Assembly (NCBI GenBank): GCA_017614315.1 | Contig: JAGACA010000006.1 | Location: forward strand, 1 to 64,000 | Reading direction: 5' to 3' | Length of the DNA: 64,000 bases | DNA from: Clostridia bacterium | GTDB taxonomy: Bacteria > Bacillota > Clostridia > Christensenellales > CAG-138 | In this document: piece after piece, positions 41,089-48,958 of the stretch | Layout of the letters: each line of letters starts with the position of its first letter | Numbering within the stretch: position 1 is the first letter of the stretch | The notes under the pieces: model-generated | Seen by the model: only the letters and a program-made list of their open reading frames with translations | Databases searched by the model: none | What the model was told of the DNA's origin: nothing | Made by a program: the position numbers and the translations under genes

Positions 41089-41952
41089 TCACCACGAGCC
41101 CTTGTATCCCACGCCGTAAGTGTCGGTATAATAGTCGATGCGCTTAGAGTCGTTATAGACCGGCTCGTAAATGTTCTCGCCGGGCTTGAATCCCGCAAGC
41201 CGGCATATTTCCTCGTGACATCTTATCAAAAGATCGGCTTCCCGCTCGGCGGGGGGCAGATCGGCGTTCGCGCGGATCGGCTCGCCTATATGCAGTGTAA
41301 ACAGAGCGATCTGTCCGAATATCTTTTTGCGTATGGATCCCGGTTCGCGGAATGTGAACGCCATGGGGATTATCGGCTTGTCGAAACGGCAGGCAAGATG
41401 CGCCGCGCCGCGCTTGAAGGGGCGAATCGGGCAGTAGTATTCCCACATGCTGGCCTCGGGATAGATATGCAGCCAGCCGCCGCCGTTTATATAATCGCGC
41501 ATCGCCTTGACGTAAGCGGTGGTCGCCCGGATATCGCCATCCGGTATGGGTATCCCGCCGACGTGCCTTATGAGCCAACCGTTCTCGCCGGAAATGTTCT
41601 TGTCCCACGAAAGTATGCGCGTCCTGATGGGCTTGAGCGCGTTCATAATGCAGATGTAATCCCACATGTGAACGTGATTGCAGCAGGAGATGACGCCGTT
41701 TTTTATGGTCTCGCGGTACTTTTTGAGGTTCTCTTTTCCGTCGACCTTAAGCCCCATGCGGATATAGGAAAGCGGGAATACAACAGCGTAAAGCAGCGCG
41801 CGAACGAGCGAATACTCGAACCTGAATTTCTTCGAGTCGTCGATATAGGGGTAGTTCTTGTCGTAAACCGTGCCGTTGTCCTTCTTGACGACGAGGTAAT
41901 GCCTCGCGGTATCGACAGGATAGGGATACTTATTGGTCTTGGGATCGAACAT
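41089..41952 (-). CDS. 1-acyl-sn-glycerol-3-phosphate acyltransferase (PlsC-like)
   Basis: Membrane-associated acyltransferase of 287 residues making phosphatidic acid or a related lipid. A hydrophobic stretch (~50-66) precedes the acyltransferase domain: catalytic NHVHMWD (N-H-x4-D), IPIPDGDIRATTAYVKAM, and the substrate motif YPEASMWEYYCPIRPFKRGA. The N-terminal ~45 and C-terminal ~50 residues are extensions not present in minimal PlsC. It diverges from an acyl-ACP thioesterase, its likely metabolic neighbour. Confidence 0.9.
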   Translation of the reverse strand: MFDPKTNKYPYPVDTARHYLVVKKDNGTVYDKNYPYIDDSKKFRFEYSLVRALLYAVVFPLSYIRMGLKVDGKENLKKYRETIKNGVISCCNHVHMWDYICIMNALKPIRTRILSWDKNISGENGWLIRHVGGIPIPDGDIRATTAYVKAMRDYINGGGWLHIYPEASMWEYYCPIRPFKRGAAHLACRFDKPIIPMAFTFREPGSIRKKIFGQIALFTLHIGEPIRANADLPPAEREADLLIRCHEEICRLAGFKPGENIYEPVYNDSKRIDYYTDTYGVGYKGSW

Positions 41953-41982
41953 CGGGGAACTCCTTGCTTTTTTGTCGAAACG

Positions 41983-42011
41983 ATTGTATCATATTATTCG
42001 ACTGTTTACAA
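41983..42011 (-). promoter_or_regulatory. Promoter of the plsC-like gene
   Basis: Minus strand TTGTAA (42011-42006), 17 bp, TACAAT (41988-41983). Its -10 bases are the -35 of the divergent promoter and vice versa. Confidence 0.65.
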
Positions 42012-42012
42012 T
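41984..42012 (+). promoter_or_regulatory. Promoter of the acyl-ACP thioesterase gene
   Basis: TTGTAT (41984-41989), 17 bp, TACAAT (42007-42012). Confidence 0.65.
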
Positions 42013-42035
42013 AACCGCGGGAACGGAGAAAGAAA

Positions 42036-42770
42036 ATGCTCGAAAAAAAGATAAGGATAAACAGCTATGACGTTTACCCGAACAGCATAATGAAGCCCTC
42101 GGCGCTGATGCGCCACATGCAGCAGATCGCGCGCGAGGACTGCGACGGGATGGGCGCGACGTATGATTATATGCGGAGCCTAAACACCGTTTTCGTACTG
42201 ACGAAGCTCGCCATAGAGTTCGTCCGCCCGGTGAAAGACGGGGAAGAGCTGACGCTCAAGACCTATAACAACACCATCACGGGCATCATATTCGACCGCG
42301 AATACGAGCTCGTTTCGGATTCGGGCGTCGCCGCCCGCGCGACGACTTTATGGACGCTCGTCAGATACGATACGAGGTCGCTCGTAAGGCCGAGCAGTTT
42401 CCCGGTGCCATTCGAAACGGTGAACCTTGACATAAAGCCGATCGATATGCCGCGCCGTATCGGCGCGGAGGGCATAAAGACCGTCGGCACGCATACGGTC
42501 AGGACGTCCGAACTCGACGAGAACAATCACCTGAACAACTGCATCTACGCCGACATCGCGCTCGACTCCGTAAAGGATTTCGACGGGCTCGGCTCTTGGC
42601 CCAAAAGCATAAAGCTCATCTTCCGGCACGAGGCGAGGCGCGGAGACGAGCTCGAGATTTCGGCTTCATTCGAAGACGGCGTCCACAGGGTGTTCGCGAA
42701 GAACTTAAACGGCGGAGCCGCCTGCTTCGAAACGGAGATCAGGTTGGCGGGAGCTCCCGACGGGGAGTGA
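42036..42770 (+). CDS. Acyl-ACP thioesterase (FatA/FatB-type double hotdog)
   Basis: Predicted to release fatty acids from acyl carrier protein. The 244 residues comprise two hotdog units: residues ~5-125 (SALMRHMQQIAREDCDGMGA, FVLTKLAIEFVRPVKDGEEL) and ~150-240 (HTVRTSELDENNHLNNCIYA, with the conserved Asn-His pair). Start ATG at 42036 after GGAGAAAG. Divergent from the PlsC-like gene, fitting a role in membrane lipid supply. Confidence 0.88.
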   Translation: MLEKKIRINSYDVYPNSIMKPSALMRHMQQIAREDCDGMGATYDYMRSLNTVFVLTKLAIEFVRPVKDGEELTLKTYNNTITGIIFDREYELVSDSGVAARATTLWTLVRYDTRSLVRPSSFPVPFETVNLDIKPIDMPRRIGAEGIKTVGTHTVRTSELDENNHLNNCIYADIALDSVKDFDGLGSWPKSIKLIFRHEARRGDELEISASFEDGVHRVFAKNLNGGAACFETEIRLAGAPDGE

Positions 42771-42774
42771 ACGG

Positions 42775-43251
42775 TCATTCCCTTTCGGTGATGAGCGTGA
42801 GGTCTTCGGGCAATCCGAAGATCTCTTTTTTCATGAAAACCGGATAGAAGTATTCATCCTTAAGGCGCGCGAATTCGAGCCACTCGAAATCATGGGTATG
42901 ACGCCTTTCACGGAGCGTGAACCTGTCGCCCTTATCAAAAAGCCCCGTATCGGACACGTCGATCAGAAAGTAGAAGCACAGCTCGTGATAATCGAGCCTG
43001 TCCACGTCCTCGTTGAAAAAGGATTGACACAGCCACAGGGGACGAACGATCCGCGCGTCGATCTCAAGCTCTTCCTTCACCTCGCGGAGCACGGCTTCCT
43101 CCGCGGTCTCGCCGAGCATGATCCTGCCGCCGGGCAGATAATAATAGGGCGAGCGATCGTCGTGCATGGCGAGTATCCTTTCGCCCGAGACGATCACCGC
43201 GCACACCCTTAAGTTGAACTTTTTGCCGTCAGCAACATAGCTTATATCCAT
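42775..43251 (-). CDS. Nudix hydrolase
   Basis: Predicted nucleoside-diphosphate-X pyrophosphatase of 158 residues. The Nudix box spans residues ~42-64, beginning GRIMLGETAEEA and ending REVKEELEI; the catalytic REVKEE is intact but the Gly before the final Ile is Glu. A long C-terminal half (HTHDFEWLEFARLKDEYFYP) matches the group often annotated as NUDIX of unknown substrate. Convergent with the thioesterase gene. Confidence 0.88.
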   Translation of the reverse strand: MDISYVADGKKFNLRVCAVIVSGERILAMHDDRSPYYYLPGGRIMLGETAEEAVLREVKEELEIDARIVRPLWLCQSFFNEDVDRLDYHELCFYFLIDVSDTGLFDKGDRFTLRERRHTHDFEWLEFARLKDEYFYPVFMKKEIFGLPEDLTLITERE

Positions 43252-43262
43252 AATGCGCTCCG

Positions 43263-43285
43263 TAAAAACGGCGGCCGGAGCCGCC
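43263..43285 (-). terminator. Terminator of the radical SAM operon
   Basis: Minus strand GGCGGC-TCCG-GCCGCC then GTTTTT, 3 bp after the radical SAM stop codon. It defines the end of the three-gene operon. Confidence 0.75.
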
Positions 43286-43287
43286 TG

Positions 43288-44316
43288 TCAGTTTTCATGC
43301 CTCGCGCAGAGCGGGCTTTCGTACAGCCTGCCGGTCGTGAAATAGTTATACGACCTGCACCCGCCCGCGCAGACGCCGCCGAAGGGACAGCCCCTGCACG
43401 TACCGGTCAGCATGGATTCGTCGAACCCGCGGTTGTACCTGAACGAGGCGGGATCCGTCCATATGTCCTTAAGGCTCCTTTCGCGGAGATTGCCCTCGAT
43501 AAAGGCTTCGTCATACATCGATTCGCAGCCTCGGACGTTCCCGACGCTGTCTATGCCGATCGCGTCGAGCCCTGCGCCGCAGCCGCCGAAAACGGCTCCG
43601 CGCGCGCCGCGGACGCGTCCTTCCTCACGGGTGAAATAGCCTATGTTGTCGGCTATGCCCACGTAAAACGGAGCTTCGTCCGCAACGCTGTCGACGAACC
43701 TTATGACGTCCTTTGCCGAGAACCTCACGTCGACGCTGTTCTTCCCGGCGTTCCCCATGGGGGAGCAGGCTTGTATCTGCCAGGCGAATATGGGACAGCC
43801 CTTCAGCGTTTCGTAAAACTCTTTGAGGTGCGGCGCGTTGTCCGCGCGGAGAGCGGAGATCACCGAAACGGGGATCCCGGCGTTCGTGAGCGCGTCTATC
43901 GCGGCGAACGCGCGCTTGTAGCTTCCCTCCTGACGGAAAGCGTCGTGCACGCGCTCCGGACCGTCGACGGACACGGCGACGGATTCGATATCAAGCCTTT
44001 TCAGCGAGGAGATCACCCCGTCGCTCATACGGAACCCGTTCGTGATTATGCACGTCTTTATCCCGCGCGACGTAAGGGAACGGACGATGCTCTCCCAGTC
44101 GGGACGCATGAAAACCTCGCCGCCTATCATCGACACGCGGCGGCAGCCGAGCTCCTTGAGCTGGCGGGCGACGTCGTCGCATTCCTCGGCGGTCAGCTCG
44201 TTTTCACGCGCTTTGCCTCCGCAGGAGCCGCAGTAAAGGCATTTGAAACAGCACGCGAGGGTGATCTCCCACACGCAGGAGCGGAGCTTGAACGGGAAAG
44301 TCTCGAAGTCCGTCAT
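43288..44316 (-). CDS. Radical SAM/SPASM-domain peptide- or protein-modifying enzyme
   Basis: Iron-sulfur enzyme of 342 residues. The radical SAM cluster is Cys22-x3-Cys26-x2-Cys29 (in ACCFKCLYC) after the VWEITLA strand; GGEVFMRPDW is the SAM-binding GGE motif. The C-terminal SPASM region (~240-342) has cysteines in FGGCGAGLD, VRGCESMY, GTCRGCPFGGVCAGGC and SPLCARHEN, enough for auxiliary clusters. SPASM enzymes typically modify ribosomal peptides or proteins. The start overlaps the stop of the repeat-protein gene (ATGA), so that protein is the prime substrate candidate. No RiPP recognition element is evident. Confidence 0.9.
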   Translation of the reverse strand: MTDFETFPFKLRSCVWEITLACCFKCLYCGSCGGKARENELTAEECDDVARQLKELGCRRVSMIGGEVFMRPDWESIVRSLTSRGIKTCIITNGFRMSDGVISSLKRLDIESVAVSVDGPERVHDAFRQEGSYKRAFAAIDALTNAGIPVSVISALRADNAPHLKEFYETLKGCPIFAWQIQACSPMGNAGKNSVDVRFSAKDVIRFVDSVADEAPFYVGIADNIGYFTREEGRVRGARGAVFGGCGAGLDAIGIDSVGNVRGCESMYDEAFIEGNLRERSLKDIWTDPASFRYNRGFDESMLTGTCRGCPFGGVCAGGCRSYNYFTTGRLYESPLCARHEN

Positions 44317-44903
44317 ACCTTTTTTGTAAGCGGCGCGCCGCATTCGGGACAGAATTTGTATTCGCTCTTAACGGGAGTGCCGCATCTTTCACAGTAAAGG
44401 CCCGAAGTTCCGGGCTCGGGACGCCTTTCGCCCGGGAAGAACCCGGGAGCGGCGTAGACCATCATGAATCGGGGATCGGGAGCGGCGGGTGCTTCCTCCT
44501 CCGGGAGATCGGGAATACCGCCGAAATACTCGGGCCCGGCGTAAACGTCGCCTATATCGACCTCGGGGCCGTTACCCCGTTTGTCGGGACGGATGATGAC
44601 GTCCTCCGCGCGCGGGGCTTCGCCGCGTCTTATCACGCGCGGAGCGGCGTACACCGCCTGTACGGGCGGCTCGATGCGATCCCTGAAATATTCGGGACCG
44701 GCGTAAACGCCCGATGCGGGCGTACGGCGCTTTCTGTTCCCGAAAAACTCCGGCCCTGCGTAAACGGGCTTTTCAAGCGTCTGACCGCGCGGGGGAGCGG
44801 GGGGAGGATCGGGAAGATCGAGCTCATCCTCATCAGCTTCCCAGACCTTCTCTTCGGTCTCGTTTTCGGCTTTCGTCCACGGATATTTCTTTCTGTCTTC
44901 CAT
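44313..44903 (-). CDS. Repeat protein with five VYAGPEYF-like motifs and a C-terminal zinc ribbon (candidate radical SAM substrate)
   Basis: A 196-residue, Pro- and charge-rich, probably disordered protein. Five copies of an octapeptide, V-Y-A-[GA]-P-x-[FYV]-[FI], occur at residues 47-54, 66-73, 84-91, 120-127 and 149-156 (VYAGPEFF, VYAGPEYF, VYAAPRVI, VYAGPEYF, VYAAPGFF). The N-terminal 40 residues are acidic, leader-like and end in PPPAPPRG. Residues 168-192 form a zinc ribbon (Cys171, 174, 185, 188). Start at 44903 after GGAGG; 11 bp behind the membrane zinc-ribbon gene. Family not recognised. Confidence 0.8.
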   Translation of the reverse strand: MEDRKKYPWTKAENETEEKVWEADEDELDLPDPPPAPPRGQTLEKPVYAGPEFFGNRKRRTPASGVYAGPEYFRDRIEPPVQAVYAAPRVIRRGEAPRAEDVIIRPDKRGNGPEVDIGDVYAGPEYFGGIPDLPEEEAPAAPDPRFMMVYAAPGFFPGERRPEPGTSGLYCERCGTPVKSEYKFCPECGAPLTKKV

Positions 44904-44914
44904 ATTATCCTCCG

Positions 44915-45568
44915 TCAGCATTCCCTAATGTCGATAAGCACCCAGCCCGCGCCGGCCGGCGAAACGAGAGCGGCTCCGCAGTAGCGGCACACCTTCTCGC
45001 CGACCGTCGAAACGGGAGCCGAGCAGTTGGGGCATTTTATCACTTCGATCCTTTCGGCGAAGTCCGAGCTGTTCGCGGCGATGTACTTGAGCGAAAGCCG
45101 CGTCTGGTGCGGTCTTCCGTCCTCGCCGTCGTACTTTACCGCCGCCTGATACGTGATGAGCCTGTCGCGGCCGGAGCGGTCATATGCGGCAAGCGCGATC
45201 TTGTGGACGCTTATACCGCCTTCGATGCCTTCGGGCAGCCTGACGTTATCGGAAAGCGAGGCCGATATGCCGTCCTTATAAAGCAGTTCGCCCGCCGCGG
45301 CGCTCTCGTAGAACAGCTTCGCGTCGCGCGTCACGCGATCCAATATGACCGCGCGGTTGTATTCGGGGAAATCCTTGAGTATCTGGGGAAGAAGGAGGCT
45401 GTCCATCGCGTTCAGCGATTTGGGCGTGGTCTCCTCGCGGATCCCCGCGTCCTTAATGTCGTCGATGAGCCCCTCCGCACGGTCGAAAAGCCTCGCGATG
45501 CGCGTTACGACGTATCCGAGTATGCCGACGCCGACCATGACGATTATGACTATCACGTACCAGGGCAT
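44915..45568 (-). CDS. Membrane-anchored zinc-ribbon protein, possibly Tim44-like
   Basis: A 217-residue protein with one N-terminal span (~2-22), a helical region (~45-95: LNAMDSLLLPQILKDFPEYN), a beta-rich domain (~115-175) that resembles Tim44/mitochondrial-import-like folds seen in Clostridia, and a C-terminal zinc ribbon with Cys179, 182, 194 and 197. Start at 45568 after GGGAGGAG. First gene of the operon with the repeat protein and radical SAM enzyme, so it may anchor the complex or receive the modified protein at the membrane. That role is inference. Confidence 0.75.
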   Translation of the reverse strand: MPWYVIVIIVMVGVGILGYVVTRIARLFDRAEGLIDDIKDAGIREETTPKSLNAMDSLLLPQILKDFPEYNRAVILDRVTRDAKLFYESAAAGELLYKDGISASLSDNVRLPEGIEGGISVHKIALAAYDRSGRDRLITYQAAVKYDGEDGRPHQTRLSLKYIAANSSDFAERIEVIKCPNCSAPVSTVGEKVCRYCGAALVSPAGAGWVLIDIREC

Positions 45569-45598
45569 GTTTCTCCTCCCAAGCTTATTCCAAATAAG

Positions 45599-45627
45599 AT
45601 TATACCAAAAAAGACAGCGGACGGCAA
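45599..45627 (-). promoter_or_regulatory. Promoter of the zinc-ribbon/repeat-protein/radical SAM operon
   Basis: Minus strand TTGCCG (45627-45622), 17 bp, TATAAT (45604-45599). Confidence 0.7.
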
Positions 45628-45706
45628 GCGGTTTTATAATGCGGAAAGCCGCCGGAGAGGGGCTTGTTTCCGGCAAATTTTATGCCGTATCCGCGCGCGT
45701 TTTCGC

Positions 45707-45735
45707 TTGACATGGGGGCGGCGTCGGTTTATAAT
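45707..45735 (+). promoter_or_regulatory. Consensus promoter of the lysine fermentation operon
   Basis: TTGACA (45707-45712), 17 bp, TATAAT (45730-45735). Transcription should start at about 45742, the first bases of the riboswitch. Confidence 0.8.
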
Positions 45736-45740
45736 AAAAA

Positions 45741-45947
45741 GGTAGAGGCGCAAAGGCTCAGGTAGCGCATACGACGTGCCGCGGAGCTTCCGGTCCGTGC
45801 GTGAATGGGGTCTTTGCCGAAGGTGCGTTTCTTTCCGCAGGGGGCGCGTCTGGGCGTACGGCCGAGCACCGTGCGACTGTCATTGATACACGTCAATGGA
45901 GCGCTATTTAACGGCCTTTCGCGGCCGTTAAACGAGCGCCTTTTTTT
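45741..45947 (+). ncRNA. Lysine riboswitch (L box) with terminator expression platform
   Basis: Conserved lysine-aptamer blocks occur in the right order: GGTAGAGGCGC (45741), AGGTAG (45760), GAATGGGG (45803), TTGCCGAAGG (45814), CTGGG (45850) and GACTGTCA (45875). An intrinsic terminator follows: TTTAACGGCC/GGCCGTTAAA (45907-45932), outer GCGCT/AGCGC, then T7 (45941-45947). The 3' strand of P1 (CTATT, 45904-45908) overlaps the 5' side of the terminator, so lysine binding should block termination and turn the catabolic genes on. The aptamer call is strong; the ON logic is inferred from pairing by eye. Confidence 0.82.
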
Positions 45948-45977
45948 ACAGAATTATCAAGCACGGAGGAACCAAAC

Positions 45978-46382
45978 ATGGAAAAGATCACATCCACGAT
46001 CCGTCTCCGCATGAGCGCGCAGGACGCTCATTACGGCGGGAATCTTGTCGACGGGGCGCATATGCTCGCGCTCTTCGGCGACGTTGCGACCGAGCTCCTT
46101 ATCAAGCTCGACGGCGACGAGGGACTTTTCAAGGCTTATGATATGGTCGAGTTCATAGCTCCCGTTTTTGCGGGCGACTATATCGAGGCCTACGGCGAGA
46201 TCACTCACATAGGCAACACCTCCCGCAAGATGGTATTCGAGGCGAGGAAGGTCATCGCCCCGCGTCCCGACATAAACGATTCCGCCTGCGACGTTCTTGC
46301 CGAGCCGATCGTCGTCTGCCGCGCGTCCGGCACCTGCGTCGTTCCGAAGGATAAGAAACGCGGCAATTACGACAACCTTTGA
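45978..46382 (+). CDS. kal: 3-aminobutyryl-CoA ammonia lyase
   Basis: Removes ammonia from L-3-aminobutyryl-CoA to give crotonyl-CoA in lysine fermentation. Hotdog-fold protein of 134 residues, matching the family size; [39 protein letters not shown] and [13 protein letters not shown] are characteristic. First gene behind the riboswitch; ATG at 45978 after GGAGG. Cytoplasmic. Confidence 0.93.
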   Translation: MEKITSTIRLRMSAQDAHYGGNLVDGAHMLALFGDVATELLIKLDGDEGLFKAYDMVEFIAPVFAGDYIEAYGEITHIGNTSRKMVFEARKVIAPRPDINDSACDVLAEPIVVCRASGTCVVPKDKKRGNYDNL

Positions 46383-46399
46383 CCGATAAGGGGCGCACT

Positions 46400-47227
46400 A
46401 TGGAAAAACTCATCATCACTGCCGCCATCTGCGGCGCAGAGGTAACCAAGGCCAACAACCCCGCCGTTCCCTATACGGTGGAGGAAATGGTCAACGAAGC
46501 GAGGAGCGCTTATAACGCGGGCGCGGCGATAATCCACGTCCACGTCCGTCATGACGACGGCACTCCCACGCAGGATCGAGAGCGCTTCCGCGTCGTAATG
46601 GACGCTATCAGGCGCGAGCTTCCCGACGTCATAATGATCCCTTCGACCGGCGGCGCCACGGGCATGAGCCCCGAGGAGCGTCTCCAGCCCACCGAGCTCT
46701 TCCCCGAGATGGCGACGCTCGACTGCGGCACCTGCAATTTCGGCGACGAGATATTCGACAACACCATGCCGAACATGCGCGTCTTCGGAAAGCGCATGAT
46801 CGAAAACGGCATAAAGCCCGAATACGAATGCTTTGAGATGGGTCATATCGACACGATACTCGACATGGCGAGAAAGGGCGAGGTCCCCGGCGATCCCATG
46901 CAGTTCAACTTCGTTCTCGGCGTTAAGGGCTGCACTCCCGCGACGGTGCAGAACCTCGTCTGGATGGTCAACGCCATCCCCGCGAACGCCACATGGACGT
47001 CCACCGGCGTAGGCCGCGCGGCCTTCCAGCTCGCCGCTCCGACCATCGTCATGGGCGGCAACGTGCGCGTCGGATTCGAGGACAATATCTATCTCTCCCG
47101 CGGCGTTAAGGCCGCGTCCAACGGCGAGCTCGTCGAAAAGGTCGTCAGGCTCTCCCGCGAGCTCGGGCGCGAGATCGCTTCCCCCGAAGAGGCAAGGCGC
47201 ATACTGAGCCTCAAACCCCTTAAGTAA
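46400..47227 (+). CDS. kce: 3-keto-5-aminohexanoate cleavage enzyme
   Basis: Condenses 3-keto-5-aminohexanoate with acetyl-CoA and splits it to L-3-aminobutyryl-CoA and acetoacetate. The 275-residue TIM barrel (BKACE family) shows the zinc ligands in IIHVHVRHDDGTP (His-x-His) and the conserved IPSTGG and MGGNVRVGFEDN strands with a late Glu. Start at 46400 after AAGGGGCG; an upstream in-frame codon is inside kal's end region and less likely. 17 bp behind kal. Confidence 0.94.
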   Translation: MEKLIITAAICGAEVTKANNPAVPYTVEEMVNEARSAYNAGAAIIHVHVRHDDGTPTQDRERFRVVMDAIRRELPDVIMIPSTGGATGMSPEERLQPTELFPEMATLDCGTCNFGDEIFDNTMPNMRVFGKRMIENGIKPEYECFEMGHIDTILDMARKGEVPGDPMQFNFVLGVKGCTPATVQNLVWMVNAIPANATWTSTGVGRAAFQLAAPTIVMGGNVRVGFEDNIYLSRGVKAASNGELVEKVVRLSRELGREIASPEEARRILSLKPLK

Positions 47228-47263
47228 AAAATTTTTAGAAATATAAACGGAGGTTATCTTACT

Positions 47264-48304
47264 ATGGCACTCAAAGGCAACAAATACGGCACCCACAGGG
47301 TCATCGAGCCCCGCGGCGTCCTCACCCAGGCGGCTTGGAAGATCGACAACGATATGACCAAGCATTATTCCAACGAGATCATCTGCGACGTCATCTCCTT
47401 AAACATCGACTCCGCGTCCTTTACCCAGATCGAAGAGGCCTGCGGCGGCGACGAGAAGAAGATCGGCGAAATGATAATGGGCATCGTTGCCGAGCGCGGC
47501 AAGCAGCAGAACCCCGTCACCGGTTCCGGCGGTATGTTTATCGGCAAGGTCGCCTATATCGGCGAGGATCTCAAGGATCGCGACCTGAAGGTCGGCGACA
47601 AGATCGCTTCCCTCGTATCCCTGTCCCTCACTCCGCTCAAGATCGACAAGATACTCGCCATCCATAAGGATATCGACCGCGTCGATATCGTCGGCCAGGC
47701 CGTCCTCTTCGAAAGCGGCATCTATGCCAAGCTCCCCGACGACATGACCGAGACCCTCGCTCTCGCGGCTCTCGACGTCGCCGGCGCTCCCGCTCAGGCG
47801 CGCAAGCTTCCCAAGGAGGGAGACAGCGTCCTCATCCTCGGCGCGAACGGCAAATCCGGCGTTCTCTGCGGCTATGAGGCCATGAAGAAGGTCGGCCCGA
47901 AGGGCAACGTCGTCGGCGTCGTCAGGAACCCGAAGCAGGTTCCCGCTCTTATGGAGCTCGGCGTTTATAACAAGGTCATCGTCGCCTCCGCGACGGAGCC
48001 CATCGCCGTACTCGAGGCCGCTCTCGAGGCCAACGGCGGCAGGGAATACGACATCTCCATCTGCTGCGTCAATGTCGAGTCCTGCGAGATGAGCGCCATT
48101 CTCCCCGTACGCGACGACGGTATCGTCTACTTCTTCTCCATGGCCACCTCCTTCACCAAGGCGGCTCTCGGCGCCGAGGGCATCGGCAAGGACGTCACCA
48201 TGATCATCGGCAACGGCTACACCAAGGATCACGCCGAGATCACCCTCAACGTCCTCCGCGAGAACGAAAAGCTCAGGAAGCTCTTCGACGAGAAATATTG
48301 CTGA
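47264..48304 (+). CDS. kdd: L-erythro-3,5-diaminohexanoate dehydrogenase
   Basis: NAD(P)-dependent deamination of 3,5-diaminohexanoate to 3-keto-5-aminohexanoate. The 346 residues contain a zinc-free medium-chain-like fold with the Rossmann motif VLILGANGKSGVLCG near 187-201 and family segments EPRGVLTQAAWKIDN and FFSMATSFTKAALG. ATG at 47264 after GGAGGT. Followed by a hairpin that may partly terminate transcription. Confidence 0.93.
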   Translation: MALKGNKYGTHRVIEPRGVLTQAAWKIDNDMTKHYSNEIICDVISLNIDSASFTQIEEACGGDEKKIGEMIMGIVAERGKQQNPVTGSGGMFIGKVAYIGEDLKDRDLKVGDKIASLVSLSLTPLKIDKILAIHKDIDRVDIVGQAVLFESGIYAKLPDDMTETLALAALDVAGAPAQARKLPKEGDSVLILGANGKSGVLCGYEAMKKVGPKGNVVGVVRNPKQVPALMELGVYNKVIVASATEPIAVLEAALEANGGREYDISICCVNVESCEMSAILPVRDDGIVYFFSMATSFTKAALGAEGIGKDVTMIIGNGYTKDHAEITLNVLRENEKLRKLFDEKYC

Positions 48305-48314
48305 TAAACTCCGT

Positions 48315-48346
48315 GCCGCTCCCTTTGATCAGGGGAGCGGCGTTTT
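48315..48346 (+). terminator. Intra-operon hairpin after kdd
   Basis: GCCGCTCCC...GGGAGCGGC then GTTTT. It probably lets part of the transcription end, lowering expression of the genes beyond. Confidence 0.65.
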
Positions 48347-48370
48347 GAAGCGAAAGGGGCTTTTTATCGG

Positions 48371-48958
48371 ATGAAAAGGCTTTTATCCGCCGTATGTATC
48401 CTGCTTGCCGTGACGGTCTTTCTTTCGTGCGCCGGCAAAAAGGGTCCGACCGAGGTCGATTACGGCGAGGTCAAATACGTCCTTTACGACGACGGCTCAA
48501 GGTTAAGTTTCGAGTATCTCGACTGCTTCAGGAAAACGGAGATGGAGGAGAAGAACTTCATCACCTACACCGCCGACGGCAGGGGCGTCCTCACGTATCA
48601 GATCTACGATCCGGGCGTGAAAGAGGACGCTCCCGACAAGCCGAAATACAGCTATGCAGAGATATGCGCCTTCACTGACGATCAGGCGGAAAGCTACATG
48701 CGCCTTGCTCTCGGCATGACCGACGTGCAGGGAGCGGAATACACGGTCGATTCGTTCAGCTTCGACAGGATGGACGGAGATATCCGCCTCTATATGGAGG
48801 CGACCGCCGTGTATAAGGCTTCGGGCGAGGTACAGAAGCTCTGGATGATAAAGGTGATCACGGACGAGGACGCGGTCTATACCCTCCAGGCGTTCGCCCC
48901 GGCGAGCATCGTCAAAAAATACGGCCCCGCATTCAGAAACGTTTCATTCGACGTATAA
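48371..48958 (+). CDS. Lipoprotein of unknown function within the lysine operon
   Basis: A 195-residue predicted lipoprotein: signal peptide MKRLLSAVCILLAVTV and lipobox FLSC at residue ~20. The mature part is a mixed alpha/beta chain (~30-195) with LSFEYLDCFRKTEMEEKNF and LTYQIYDPGVKEDA; it ends in PASIVKKYGPAFRNVSFDV, a pattern seen in small PsbP/DUF1795-like surface proteins, but I cannot assign a family. It lies between kdd and kamA on the same strand, 66 bp after kdd and 21 bp before kamA. No enzyme role in the pathway is known for it. Confidence 0.8.
   Translation: MKRLLSAVCILLAVTVFLSCAGKKGPTEVDYGEVKYVLYDDGSRLSFEYLDCFRKTEMEEKNFITYTADGRGVLTYQIYDPGVKEDAPDKPKYSYAEICAFTDDQAESYMRLALGMTDVQGAEYTVDSFSFDRMDGDIRLYMEATAVYKASGEVQKLWMIKVITDEDAVYTLQAFAPASIVKKYGPAFRNVSFDV

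Noticed and set aside
42775..45568. Known RiPP gene cluster with exporter and protease
   Set aside because: No peptidase-containing ABC transporter, protease or RiPP recognition-element protein is adjacent, so the operon is reported as a candidate modification system only.
45805..46014. Small open frame overlapping the kal leader
   Set aside because: It lies across the riboswitch and terminator and has no ribosome site; the RNA structure explains the sequence.
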